This document shows positions 30,406 to 37,758 of a DNA stretch of 37,758 bases, piece by piece. Under the pieces are notes generated by a model. That model had not been told where the DNA came from. It searched no databases and saw only the letters and a program-made list of their open reading frames with translations. This DNA comes from Zetaproteobacteria bacterium CG1_02_55_237 (GTDB lineage Bacteria > Pseudomonadota > Zetaproteobacteria > Mariprofundales > Mariprofundaceae): positions 1 through 37,758 of the forward strand of contig MNXA01000008.1 of NCBI GenBank assembly GCA_001871195.1, written 5' to 3'. Made by a program: the position numbers and the translations under genes. Within the stretch, counting starts at the first letter, position 1; each line of letters starts with the position of its first letter.

Positions 30406-32204
30406 CAGTGACTCGTTGCCGTTTGCGCTTCGCTTAAGTCCGGCATGAGCCGTGGACCGGGTTCATGCAGTTGGGTGTTTAACTGGATCAGGGTTCTCGG
30501 GCCGGCTACGCCATCGGGAAATAGACCAGCATCCGACTGGAACTGACGCAGCTTGCGAACCCAGCGGCCTTGATAAATGCCTGAAATGCGTTGGTTTTTT
30601 TCCTTTCCGGCAGCGGTAGGATCAAGCATGGACAGGCGTTCATTCAGCCATTTAGCGGAGGGGCCGGCGGTCCCGGGAAGGATATCGCTCTGATAGGCCT
30701 GTGGGGTGCGCCACAGCAATGTGAATTTACTCATCCAGTGCTGGCTGAGTTGCTCCAGCGGCAGTTCGATTTGCACATCACCGGCGACGGCGCGGGCGGT
30801 CGATCCGCTGATGGAGACGATGGTGATAAAGGCAATATCCCCGCTGTCACTTTGCCAGGGCAGGACAGCCGGCCGGTTCAGCAGGCGTAGCCGACCCAGG
30901 TCGCCCACCTGTTGCAGGCAGGCCAGCCCCTGTGTGTCGGCAAAGGTGCAGGGATCGGTATCGTTCGGCAGGTCAATTCCCCAGACGGCGAACAGGTCGC
31001 GGAATGCAGCCTGCTGGTCTTGCAGGATGCCGCCGTCGGCGGGTTCTGCGATGAGCGTTTCTTCCACAGTATCACTGAGCGCGATATCGGCCGGACTTGT
31101 TTCGTTAAGGGCTTCCTGCTGAGCTGTTGCGGGCTCCGGTGTTGCCGCATTCGGAGTCGGCGCTTCCGGTGTTGTCGCAACCGGTGTCGGTGTTTCCACC
31201 GCTTCGTCAACGATGATCGGCGGGCCTGGTTCAATCTGTGCGGCGGATTCGCTCACGATTTCGGGAGTCTGGCTTGGCGGCTGCATCCAGCGATTGGCTG
31301 CCCATGTGCTTGCGCTTAGCAGCAGGATGCCGAAGGCGACCCATGTCAGAGCCGGTTTCCAGCCGGCAGCACTGCTGGCTGTTGCCTGCTCGCCAAGCAC
31401 CTCGCGGGCGGCTTGCTGTGCCATGGCCTTGCTGATGTGTGATACGCCGCCGGCAAACGCGCCGAGCATGGCGCGGTCGCAGATCAGATTGATCAGGCGC
31501 GGGATACCTTTGCTCTGGCGGTAAATAAAGCGCTGTGCCGCCGGTGAAAAGATCGCCCGATCACAGCCGGCAATAGCGAGCCGGTGCGTGATATAGGTCT
31601 GCATATCGGAGTGGCTCAGTGCTTTCAGGTGGTAGCGGGCTGTGACGCGTTGCGAAAGCTGGCGCAGCTCATCGCGTGCCAGCTTATCCTGTAGCTCCGG
31701 CTGGCCGAGCAGAATAATCTGCAACAGCTTGCGCTCGTCGGTTTCCAGATTGGTCAACAGGCGCAGCTGCTCAAGCACATCGGTATCGAGGTTCTGCGCT
31801 TCATCAATCACCAGCACGGTGTGCCGGCCTTCGGCATAGCGGGCCAGCAGATAGTGATTGATGGCATCGACCAGCAGTCGGTTGTTCAGATTGTCGGCGG
31901 CGTAGCTGATGCCCAGCTCATCGCAGATGTTGGCCAGCAGATCGACGACGGACAGGCGCGGATTAATGATGAAGGCAACATCGGTGTCTTCGGGAACCTT
32001 CTCCAGCAGGCAGCGGCACAGCGTGGTTTTTCCCGTGCCGACTTCACCGGTGAGCAGCACGAAACCACCATCGTGGCCGATACCGTAAAGCAGATGCGCC
32101 AGCGCTTCACGGTGCTGTTCGCTCATGAACAGGAAACGCGGATTCGGCGCGATGGAAAAGGGTGCTTCCTTCAGGTGGAAATGCTGAGCGTATAAAGTCG
32201 TCAT
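30405..32204 (-). CDS. gspA: ExeA/GspA-like AAA ATPase with peptidoglycan-binding domain
   Basis: 599 residues. An N-terminal AAA domain (1-270) has Walker A GEVGTGKTTLCRCLLE, Walker B TVLVIDEAQNLDTDVLEQLR and a sensor RLINLICDRAML. A transmembrane helix (ALTWVAFGILLLSAS, near 290) follows, then a proline/threonine-rich linker, a C39-like or uncharacterised domain (about 405-530), and a C-terminal PG_binding_1 repeat GIYQGRWVRKLRQFQSDAGL. In Aeromonas, ExeA binds peptidoglycan to let the ExeD secretin assemble. The start is ATG 32204 (MTTLYAQHFHLKEAPFSIAP, the family's usual beginning); the longer frame to 32279 overlaps the lipase gene. Confidence 0.93.
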   Translation of the reverse strand: MTTLYAQHFHLKEAPFSIAPNPRFLFMSEQHREALAHLLYGIGHDGGFVLLTGEVGTGKTTLCRCLLEKVPEDTDVAFIINPRLSVVDLLANICDELGISYAADNLNNRLLVDAINHYLLARYAEGRHTVLVIDEAQNLDTDVLEQLRLLTNLETDERKLLQIILLGQPELQDKLARDELRQLSQRVTARYHLKALSHSDMQTYITHRLAIAGCDRAIFSPAAQRFIYRQSKGIPRLINLICDRAMLGAFAGGVSHISKAMAQQAAREVLGEQATASSAAGWKPALTWVAFGILLLSASTWAANRWMQPPSQTPEIVSESAAQIEPGPPIIVDEAVETPTPVATTPEAPTPNAATPEPATAQQEALNETSPADIALSDTVEETLIAEPADGGILQDQQAAFRDLFAVWGIDLPNDTDPCTFADTQGLACLQQVGDLGRLRLLNRPAVLPWQSDSGDIAFITIVSISGSTARAVAGDVQIELPLEQLSQHWMSKFTLLWRTPQAYQSDILPGTAGPSAKWLNERLSMLDPTAAGKEKNQRISGIYQGRWVRKLRQFQSDAGLFPDGVAGPRTLIQLNTQLHEPGPRLMPDLSEAQTATSH

Positions 32205-32238
32205 AAGTGTGACAGCCTGAGGGAAATTGTTCCGTCTG

Positions 32239-32970
32239 TCATGCGCCCTCGACATGTCGAATCCACTTTCCGATGTCACGATACACGGGTAGGTGTTCGA
32301 ACGGTGCCCTGTGTTGCAGGGGGTTGAGCCAGAGGTTCAGGCCGATCAGCTCGAAATGGTCGCAGGGCAGGGTGGCGATGTGCTCTCCCCAAAGGGCTGA
32401 GGCAACGGAAACCTGCGAATCGTTCCCGCCTTCAACCTCTTCAATCAGGCGTCCGAAGCGACGTGTCAGCCACGGCTGTTGAGATCGATTGCGCGTCGCC
32501 GTGTAACTGCGATAGATCACGCCTTCATGGTCTGGTGTGTGCCGGTTGAATGCGGACATGGCATCAAGCGTTAAATCCGCCACGGCGGGAAGAAGGCGAT
32601 AGGGCGAATACCAGGTGTCCATTTCATGGTCGGCAGCGGTGGAGCCACGGTGTGGTGAGGCAAGTGTGGTCAGGCTGGCGACCTTGTTATGGCCACCCAG
32701 ATGGCTGATGTAGAAGCGGGCATCCACACCTCCCATGGAGTGGGCGATCAGATGCAGCGGGCCATCCACATCGTTCAGGAATCCGGCGAGGAAGCGGGCG
32801 CGTGTTTCGATACGTTGTCCGAACGGCAATTGAGGTGTGAATACCTGCAAGCCCTGTGCCTCAAGCAGGTCGCGTACACCATGGAAATATTCGCGCCACA
32901 GTAGGCGGGTGATGCCCAGCATGCCGCACAGCAGAACAACGCGAGTCTTGGGGCTCTCGTGTTCTTGCAT
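32239..32970 (-). CDS. Alpha/beta-hydrolase, triacylglycerol lipase-like
   Basis: 243 residues. It has the nucleophile elbow HLIAHSMGGVDARFYISHL, with an oxyanion region VVLLCGMLGITRLLWREYFH near the N-terminus. A candidate acid is D of GGNDSQVSVASA and the histidine is in LPCDHFELIGL; this order resembles Pseudomonas-type lipases. No signal peptide is present, so it is not a normal Sec-dependent substrate of the type II system next door. The start codon is ATG at 32970 with weak ribosome-binding sequence; the TTG one codon earlier is possible. It lies 24 bp after purF and 34 bp before gspA. Confidence 0.8.
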   Translation of the reverse strand: MQEHESPKTRVVLLCGMLGITRLLWREYFHGVRDLLEAQGLQVFTPQLPFGQRIETRARFLAGFLNDVDGPLHLIAHSMGGVDARFYISHLGGHNKVASLTTLASPHRGSTAADHEMDTWYSPYRLLPAVADLTLDAMSAFNRHTPDHEGVIYRSYTATRNRSQQPWLTRRFGRLIEEVEGGNDSQVSVASALWGEHIATLPCDHFELIGLNLWLNPLQHRAPFEHLPVYRDIGKWIRHVEGA

Positions 32971-32994
32971 CAATAAGCTTTGAGGCTCGGAGCG

Positions 32995-34431
32995 CTAGTT
33001 GCGCTTGTTGGTAAAGTGCAGCAGGGATAATTGCGGTGAGCGGGGGCTTTCGATGGCCACCGGGTAATCGCCGGAGAAGCATGCATCGCAATGCACGCTG
33101 CGTGGCTTGCCGACGGCACGATAAAGACCTTCGAATGAGACAAAGGCCAGTGAATCGGCGCCCAGAGCCTTGCACATTTCCTCGATATTCATCTTGTTGG
33201 CCATCAACTGGTCTTCATCCGGTGTGTCGATGCCGTAGAAACAGGAGTGTTTGGTTGGCGGGCTGGAGATGCGCATGTGCACCTCTTTCGCTCCCGCTTT
33301 ACGCACCATCTCCACCAGCTTGCGGCTGGTGGTGCCGCGCACGATGGAATCGTCGACCAGCACCACGCGTTTACCCTCGATCAGCTGGCGATTGGGGTTG
33401 AGTTTCAGTTTGACGCCAAAATTGCGGATCGACTGTTTCGGCTCGATAAAGGTGCGGCCGATATAATGATTGCGGATCAGACCCATCTGGAAGGGCAGCC
33501 CTGAGGCTTCGGCATAGCCCATGGCTGGCGGGGTGCCCGAATCAGGCACCGGAATCACGAGATCGGCATCGGCCGGTGCCTCGCGCGCCAACTCTTCGCC
33601 GATGCGATAGCGCGCCTGATACACGTTAACACCTTCAAGGTTGGAATCAGGGCGAGCGAAATAGACATATTCAAATACGCAGAAACGCGGTTCCGGTTTT
33701 TCGAACAGCTTGATGCTTTCAATGCTGTTTTCCTCAATGACCACCATCTCGCCCGGCTCAACATCGCGCACATAGGTCGCGCCAATCAGGTCGAAGGCAC
33801 AGGTTTCGGAGGAAAGCACCCATGAGTCACCCAGCTTGCCAAGCACCAGCGGGCGCAGGCCATGCCGGTCGCGTACCCCGACAAGGCGTTTTTCAACCAG
33901 CACCAGCAGCGAGAAGCCGCCCTGCAGCCGCATGACAGCTTCGGCGAGCCGCTCGCGCATGCTCTTTGCCCGGCTTCTGGCAACCAGATGGATAAGCACC
34001 TCGGTATCGGAGGTTGACTGAAAGATGGAGCCCGTTTGTTCCAGTTCGTGGCGCAGATCGGTGGCATTGACGATGTTGCCGTTGTGGCACATGGCAATGC
34101 CGCCGTGGGCGTATTCGTAGGAGAAAGGCTGGCAGTTACGCAGGCCCGAATCGCCCGAGGTGGAGTAGCGCACATGGCCGATAGAGCGCTGTCCCTTGAG
34201 TCTTTTAAGGTCCGACTTGCCGAAAATATCGGCGACAAGGCCCATGCCGCGATGGCTGTGAAACTGGCGCCCATCGGTGGTCACGATGCCGGCTGATTCC
34301 TGGCCGCGGTGCTGTTGGGCGTAGAGTCCCAGATAGGTCAGGTTGGCCGCTTCGGAATGGTCGAATACACCGAAAACGCCGCATTCGTCATGGAAATGAT
34401 CGTCCAGTGGATCAAGCTGCGTTTTGTTCAC
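32995..34431 (-). CDS. purF: Amidophosphoribosyltransferase
   Basis: 478 residues, first enzyme of de novo purine synthesis. A 16-residue propeptide ends HFHDE before the catalytic cysteine (CGVFGVFDH); the glutaminase half contains HRGQESAGI and GHVRYSTSG. The PRTase half has the PRPP loop VVLVDDSIVRGTTSRK. Cysteines in FCVFEY, HSCFYGID and SVHCDACFSGDYPVAI match the four ligands of the [4Fe-4S] cluster of the B. subtilis type, so this is the iron-sulfur, processed form rather than the E. coli form. It overlaps cvpA by ATGA, the classical cvpA-purF arrangement. Confidence 0.97.
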   Translation of the reverse strand: MNKTQLDPLDDHFHDECGVFGVFDHSEAANLTYLGLYAQQHRGQESAGIVTTDGRQFHSHRGMGLVADIFGKSDLKRLKGQRSIGHVRYSTSGDSGLRNCQPFSYEYAHGGIAMCHNGNIVNATDLRHELEQTGSIFQSTSDTEVLIHLVARSRAKSMRERLAEAVMRLQGGFSLLVLVEKRLVGVRDRHGLRPLVLGKLGDSWVLSSETCAFDLIGATYVRDVEPGEMVVIEENSIESIKLFEKPEPRFCVFEYVYFARPDSNLEGVNVYQARYRIGEELAREAPADADLVIPVPDSGTPPAMGYAEASGLPFQMGLIRNHYIGRTFIEPKQSIRNFGVKLKLNPNRQLIEGKRVVLVDDSIVRGTTSRKLVEMVRKAGAKEVHMRISSPPTKHSCFYGIDTPDEDQLMANKMNIEEMCKALGADSLAFVSFEGLYRAVGKPRSVHCDACFSGDYPVAIESPRSPQLSLLHFTNKRN

Positions 34432-35054
34432 TGCATTGCCTTTTTGATAATGGATTCTACCGCCTGTTTATCCGGCAGCGGGATGTCCGGGATGTTGTTG
34501 CTTGTCGGTTCTTTGGCCGGAGTGGCTTTGGCAGTCGGTGTCTTGTTTGCGGGTTTTGCGCTGCCTTTACCCTGGCGCGAAAACGGATAGCCCTCGGGGA
34601 TCGTCCTGCCAAGCAGATCGCCCATCTGAACGGCATAGGGGGTCAGCACGCTGTTTTTCATCCATGCGGTGTCGGGCTTGGCGTAGGTGGTGTAGATGAG
34701 AAAAAACAGGCCGATGAGCAGCAGGCCGCGGGCCAGGCCGAAGACCATGCCCAGCGTTCGGTCGGAAGCAGTCAGATCAGCCATGTCCACCAGTTTGCGG
34801 ATCAGGGCACCAATCAGGGCAACGACCAGCATGACCGAGATGAAGACCAGCCCGAAGCCGGCCAGGCCTGCAGCCGTGCTGTTGGGTATCCAGCCCTGAA
34901 CCATTTCGGTGGCCATGCCGGACGCACGTCCGGCAATCATAAAGGCCGCTACCAGCCCGATCAGGGAGATGATTTCGCGCACAAAGCCACGCCACAGGGA
35001 GAGCACCATGGAAAAGCCAGTAATGGCCAGCAACAGATAGTCGAATAAGTTCAA
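34428..35054 (-). CDS. cvpA: CvpA family membrane protein
   Basis: 208 residues with four transmembrane helices: FDYLLLAITGFSMVLSLWRG, REIISLIGLVAAFMIAGRAS, AAGLAGFGLVFISVMLVVAL and LGMVFGLARGLLLIGLFFLI. WRGFVREIISL and DRTLGMVFGLARG are family landmarks. The C-terminal 60 residues are a polar lysine/proline-rich tail that is longer than in E. coli CvpA. The gene overlaps radA and purF by ATGA on both sides. CvpA is needed for colicin V production and envelope-stress tolerance in enterics; its molecular role is not settled. Confidence 0.92.
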   Translation of the reverse strand: MNLFDYLLLAITGFSMVLSLWRGFVREIISLIGLVAAFMIAGRASGMATEMVQGWIPNSTAAGLAGFGLVFISVMLVVALIGALIRKLVDMADLTASDRTLGMVFGLARGLLLIGLFFLIYTTYAKPDTAWMKNSVLTPYAVQMGDLLGRTIPEGYPFSRQGKGSAKPANKTPTAKATPAKEPTSNNIPDIPLPDKQAVESIIKKAMQ

Positions 35055-36436
35055 GCAAGCCCCGCTTGCGCAGCCTCGGCCATATTACGTACGGCTCGAT
35101 ACTGCACCTTGGCATTCGAATCAGGCGGCAGTGTAGCAGCGAGTTTTGCTTCCTGCACCCTCGCGTGGTTGTGACGTGGCAGCAGCAGTTGTGTGAAGCC
35201 CATGCCGACGGCTTCGCGCACCCTTGCTTCAGGCTGTCCCACAGGGCGAATCTCGCCGGTTAAGCCAACCTCGCCGAAAGCGGCCATATTGGCTGGCATC
35301 GCTCGTTCCTGATAGGCGGAAATAATGGCTAGCATGACGGCCAGATCGGCAGCCGGCTCCATGATGCGTGCCCCGCCGACCACATTGACGTATACATCCT
35401 GCTGCCCGAGCGGCAGGCCGATGCGGCGTTCCAGCACGGCAGTCAGCATCGATACGCGACCATTATCGAGCCCAACTGAGCTGCGCTTGGGCGTGGAATA
35501 CACACTCGGTGCAACCAGTGCCTGTACTTCAACCAGCAGCGGGCGGGTGCCCTCCATGCAGGCCAGAATCACCGAGCCGGGCACATCCACGGCGCGTTCG
35601 GCGAGGAAGATGCGTGAGGCATCCTGAATGCCGATCAGGCCCGCATCACCCATTTCGAAAACGCCGATTTCACCGGATGGTCCGAAACGGTTCTTCACGG
35701 CGCGCAGGATACGGTGCGCATGCCCCCGGTCGCCCTCGAAATACAGCACGGCATCCACCATGTGTTCGAGTACGCGCGGACCTGCCAGTGAGCCGTCCTT
35801 GGTGACATGGCCGACCAGCACCATGGCATGGCCAAGGACCTTGGCGCTGCGAATCAGGGCTGCGGCACAATCGCGCACCTGCGCCACTGTGCCGGGCGCG
35901 CTGGAAAGCCTTGATGTCACGGTGGTCTGAATTGAATCGATAATCACCGTATCGGGGCGTGTCTTGTCGATGGTGGCGAGAATTGCCTCCAGATCGCAGC
36001 TGGCGGCAAGCACGATGTTTTCGTGGATGGCTTTGAGGCGTTCGCCGCGCATACGCACCTGACGGACGGATTCCTCGCCGGTGACGTATAGCACCCGTCC
36101 GGACATGGCCAGTTGATGTGAGGCTTGTAATAGCAGGGTGGATTTACCGATGCCCGGATCACCGCCGATAAGGATGGCAGAACCGGGTACGATGCCGCCG
36201 CCCAGTACCCGGTCGAGCTCCGGCAGGCCGCTGGTGCGGCGCGGCGTGTCCGATGTGTTGATGCTGCTGATCGGGGTGGTTGTAAGGATGCTCCCTGAGG
36301 AGCCCTGCGGCGCGACTGTCTGCCGCACCTCCTCACTGATGGTGTTCCACTCCTGGCAATCCGGGCATTGCCCCATCCATTTGCGGTGCTCAGCGCCACA
36401 TGACTGACACACATAGATGTTGTTTGTTTTGGCCAT
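35051..36436 (-). CDS. radA: DNA repair protein RadA
   Basis: 461 residues. It has an N-terminal zinc finger (YVCQSCGAEHRKWMGQCPDC), RecA-like ATPase with Walker A ILIGGDPGIGKSTLLLQASH, Walker B PDTVIIDSIQTT, the RadA-specific motif RAVKNRFGPSGEIGVFEM, and a C-terminal Lon-protease-like P domain (VYVNVVGGARIMEPAADLAV, AAFGEVGLTGEIRPVGQPEA). RadA drives branch migration in recombinational repair and transformation. It heads the radA-cvpA-purF minus-strand unit. Divergent from rpsT across 168 bp. Confidence 0.97.
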   Translation of the reverse strand: MAKTNNIYVCQSCGAEHRKWMGQCPDCQEWNTISEEVRQTVAPQGSSGSILTTTPISSINTSDTPRRTSGLPELDRVLGGGIVPGSAILIGGDPGIGKSTLLLQASHQLAMSGRVLYVTGEESVRQVRMRGERLKAIHENIVLAASCDLEAILATIDKTRPDTVIIDSIQTTVTSRLSSAPGTVAQVRDCAAALIRSAKVLGHAMVLVGHVTKDGSLAGPRVLEHMVDAVLYFEGDRGHAHRILRAVKNRFGPSGEIGVFEMGDAGLIGIQDASRIFLAERAVDVPGSVILACMEGTRPLLVEVQALVAPSVYSTPKRSSVGLDNGRVSMLTAVLERRIGLPLGQQDVYVNVVGGARIMEPAADLAVMLAIISAYQERAMPANMAAFGEVGLTGEIRPVGQPEARVREAVGMGFTQLLLPRHNHARVQEAKLAATLPPDSNAKVQYRAVRNMAEAAQAGLA

Positions 36437-36516
36437 GCGCCAAGCCTAGCCGATTCCGCCTGCGGCGGTAGCCGGAAGATTAAAGACGGGGGTATTTAAA
36501 GGGGTTGGCCTGAGTG

Positions 36517-36544
36517 TTGACAACAAAAGGGGATTGCGTACATT
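36517..36544 (+). promoter_or_regulatory. Sigma-70 promoter of rpsT
   Basis: TTGACA (36517-36522), a 16-bp spacer, then TACATT (36539-36544). The -35 box is a perfect match and the -10 box matches four of six. It lies 60 bp before the rpsT start in the otherwise empty radA-rpsT region. Confidence 0.65.
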
Positions 36545-36604
36545 TCGCGACCCGAATAACAGGGCGGTCCTGCATGAGAGCAGTATCGCGCAAGGAGTAA
36601 GAGA

Positions 36605-36871
36605 TTGGCTAACCATGTTTCCTCAGCAAAGCGTGCCAGACAGGCCGAAAAGCGCCGCTTCAACAACCGCAACCGTAAGGGTGCGATGCGTACCGCCATC
36701 AAGGGCGTGCTTACTGCCGTCGCTTCCGGCGATGCTGAGGCTGCTGCCGAGGCACTGCGCAAGGCCACCGCGCTGATCGACAGCGCCGGCCGTCGTGGAA
36801 CGATTCACAAGAATCAGGCTTCGCGCCGTGTGTCCCGCCTGAGCGCCCGCGTCAAGAGCATCGCTGCTTAA
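36605..36871 (+). CDS. rpsT: 30S ribosomal protein S20
   Basis: 88 residues of the basic helical S20: ANHVSSAKRARQAEKRRFNN, RNRKGAMRTAIKGV, KATALIDSAGRRGTIHKNQA, SRRVSRLSARV. It binds 16S rRNA early in 30S assembly. The start is TTG at 36605 behind AAGGAG (36591-36596); no ATG or GTG precedes ANHVSS. E. coli rpsT also uses UUG, where it limits translation and allows autoregulation, so the same control is likely here. Single-gene unit with its own promoter and terminator. Confidence 0.96.
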   Translation: MANHVSSAKRARQAEKRRFNNRNRKGAMRTAIKGVLTAVASGDAEAAAEALRKATALIDSAGRRGTIHKNQASRRVSRLSARVKSIAA

Positions 36872-36895
36872 GCACCGAGCCTCGCGAACAAATCA

Positions 36896-36923
36896 AAAGC
36901 CCGCCTTCCGGCGGGCTTTTTTT
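36896..36923 (+). terminator. Rho-independent terminator of rpsT
   Basis: aaagcccgcc-ttcc-ggcgggcttt, a perfect stem with a UUCC loop and T7 tract, 25 bp after the rpsT stop. The A-run before it may also serve the convergent comEA-like gene. Confidence 0.93.
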
Positions 36924-36936
36924 GTGCATGGCTGCC

Positions 36937-37209
36937 TTATTCCTTTGCTTCCCCGGTAGTTAAATCATCCTTGATCTTTTCCAGAGTTTTCTTGCCGATG
37001 CCCTTCACGTGTTTCAGCTCTTCAACACTCTTGAAGGCACCGTGTTCATCCCGGTAGGTCACAATCATATCGGCAATTTTTGCACCGATGCCATGCACTT
37101 TCTGCAGTTCCTTAGCGGTTGCGGTATTGATGTTCACCGCATCCCCTGCCCATGCAGTGCCGATGGCCATAAATATTGCAACCAGCATGCTCAATACAAT
37201 TTTTTTCAT
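36937..37209 (-). CDS. ComEA-like secreted helix-hairpin-helix protein
   Basis: 90 residues, start ATG at 37209 behind AAAGGGGGGATTAACC. A signal peptide (KKIVLSMLVAIFMAIGTAWA) is followed by two helix-hairpin-helix units: VNINTATAKELQKVHGIGAK and FKSVEELKHVKGIGKKTLEK. This is the minimal periplasmic ComEA form that binds incoming DNA during natural transformation; it has no transmembrane anchor beyond the signal. No other competence gene is adjacent. It converges on rpsT. Confidence 0.92.
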   Translation of the reverse strand: MKKIVLSMLVAIFMAIGTAWAGDAVNINTATAKELQKVHGIGAKIADMIVTYRDEHGAFKSVEELKHVKGIGKKTLEKIKDDLTTGEAKE

Positions 37210-37518
37210 GGTTAATCCCCCCTTTGTTTTGTTTGCTGTGATATGCCCGTTCCATCGGGCGCATATCAGACGGAAAAATTTACTCTCCTGATTTTATGAT
37301 GTAATTCCCATAAATAAGGGATGGCATGAGGAATGCGCTCACTGTTTAATAACAATGTCAGGTATGCCCGCTGTGACAAGAGACAAGTCGCGAGCGAGGT
37401 GGTGTTTGGCATTCTGTGAATGAAAGGCAGGGTAGGCGAATCTGCTCCATGGATAATGTTGGCAACAAATAGAGTTGTCCGGTTTTAGAGCACAAGGGTT
37501 GTCCGGTTTGGTTTTGGT
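37210..37518. other. Intergenic region before the right-hand IS
   Basis: Apart from the hairpin at 37239-37268 I see no gene in this stretch. Near its right end gttgtccggttt occurs twice in direct orientation (37474-37485 and 37498-37509). This is probably the terminal region of the transposable element whose transposase ends at 37519. Confidence 0.5.
37239..37268. repeat. Hairpin upstream of the comEA-like gene
   Basis: tgatatgcccg and cgggcgcatatca form an inverted repeat around ttccat, 30 bp upstream of the start codon on the minus strand. There is no T-tract, so an operator or leader stem is as likely as anything else. Confidence 0.4.
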
Positions 37519-37758
37519 TCATATTGCTGCCTTCAGCCTTGGTAGTGGTAGTTCCGGCTTGCTGGCCTTGGGCTTCAGAAGAGGCTGAAACTCGGCGAGT
37601 TTTCTTGGCCCGTGGAAGATGGCCATGCTGCCATCGGTATAGCAGTGAACACGCACTCTGGCTTTGACATAATGGTGTCGGTATTCATTGCTGGGGATTT
37701 GCAGGGTTCTGCCCTCAAAGCTGACGGTGTTGTCTTTGTTGACTGTGCGTTCGTGCTT
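37519..37758 (-). CDS. Transposase, C-terminal 79 residues (5' part outside window)
   Basis: The frame enters from the right edge and ends TGA at 37519. The visible part runs KHERTVNKDNTVSFEGRTLQ, then YRHHYVKARVRVHCYTDGSM and AIFHGPRKLAEFQPLL. A beta-rich C-terminal domain with R-V-h-x-DG-x-hAIFH is typical of the tail after the integrase core in ISNCY/IS481-like transposases, which have a DDE core upstream. The family call is from pattern memory. It is unrelated to the IS3 element at the left end. Confidence 0.7.
   Translation of the reverse strand, partial: KHERTVNKDNTVSFEGRTLQIPSNEYRHHYVKARVRVHCYTDGSMAIFHGPRKLAEFQPLLKPKASKPELPLPRLKAAI

Overview
The window is a stretch of chromosome from a Gram-negative proteobacterium. 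Supporting signs are an RND efflux operon with an outer-membrane lipoprotein, type II secretion accessory genes gspA/gspB, 6S RNA, a UUG-started rpsT, and dense cyclic-nucleotide signalling. Gene content and moderately high GC would suit a Zetaproteobacterium such as Mariprofundus, but that is an impression from memory, not a search result. Both ends lie inside insertion sequences: an IS3-family element at 1-273 and the 3' end of an unrelated transposase at 37519-37758.

Left end (274-3640). An AT-rich two-gene cassette, visibly unlike the GC-rich remainder, sits directly against the IS3 end. The first gene is a C-terminal remnant that looks like a degenerate histidine-kinase ATPase domain. 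Its frame stays open up to the IS junction, so the element probably cut it. The second overlaps it by ATGA and encodes a response-regulator receiver fused to a calcineurin-like metallophosphoesterase. I know no name for this pair; it is the best candidate here for an undescribed signalling or defence system. After it come a pair of about 60-bp direct repeats around a small gene fragment, a YgjP-like metallopeptidase, and a MITE-like element of about 275 bp with inverted termini.

Middle (3640-15600). Housekeeping and signalling genes: a GDT1-type cation exporter, trkH-trkA potassium uptake, a membrane diguanylate cyclase, an orphan P-loop-like protein, transaldolase, a one-heme cytochrome c of SoxA/TsdA character, a beta-hydroxyacid dehydrogenase, a glycine-zipper protein with histidine-rich heptads, a PAS-PAS-GGDEF protein behind a near-consensus sigma-54 promoter, an EamA transporter with an attenuator-like leader, and a GAF/HD-GYP protein. 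6S RNA with its terminator follows on the minus strand.

Efflux operon (16060-22336). TetR regulator, NodT-type outer-membrane factor, membrane-fusion adaptor and RND pump, with ATGA overlaps and a strong terminator.

Right half (22400-37210). A host-attachment-family protein and a second EamA transporter; ispH divergent from bcp-coaBC-dut-methyltransferase across a 64-bp palindrome; then a long minus-strand series radA-cvpA-purF-lipase-gspA-gspB-adenylate cyclase; and finally rpsT with its promoter and terminator, converging on a ComEA-like helix-hairpin-helix protein. The last 550 bp hold no gene except the transposase end.
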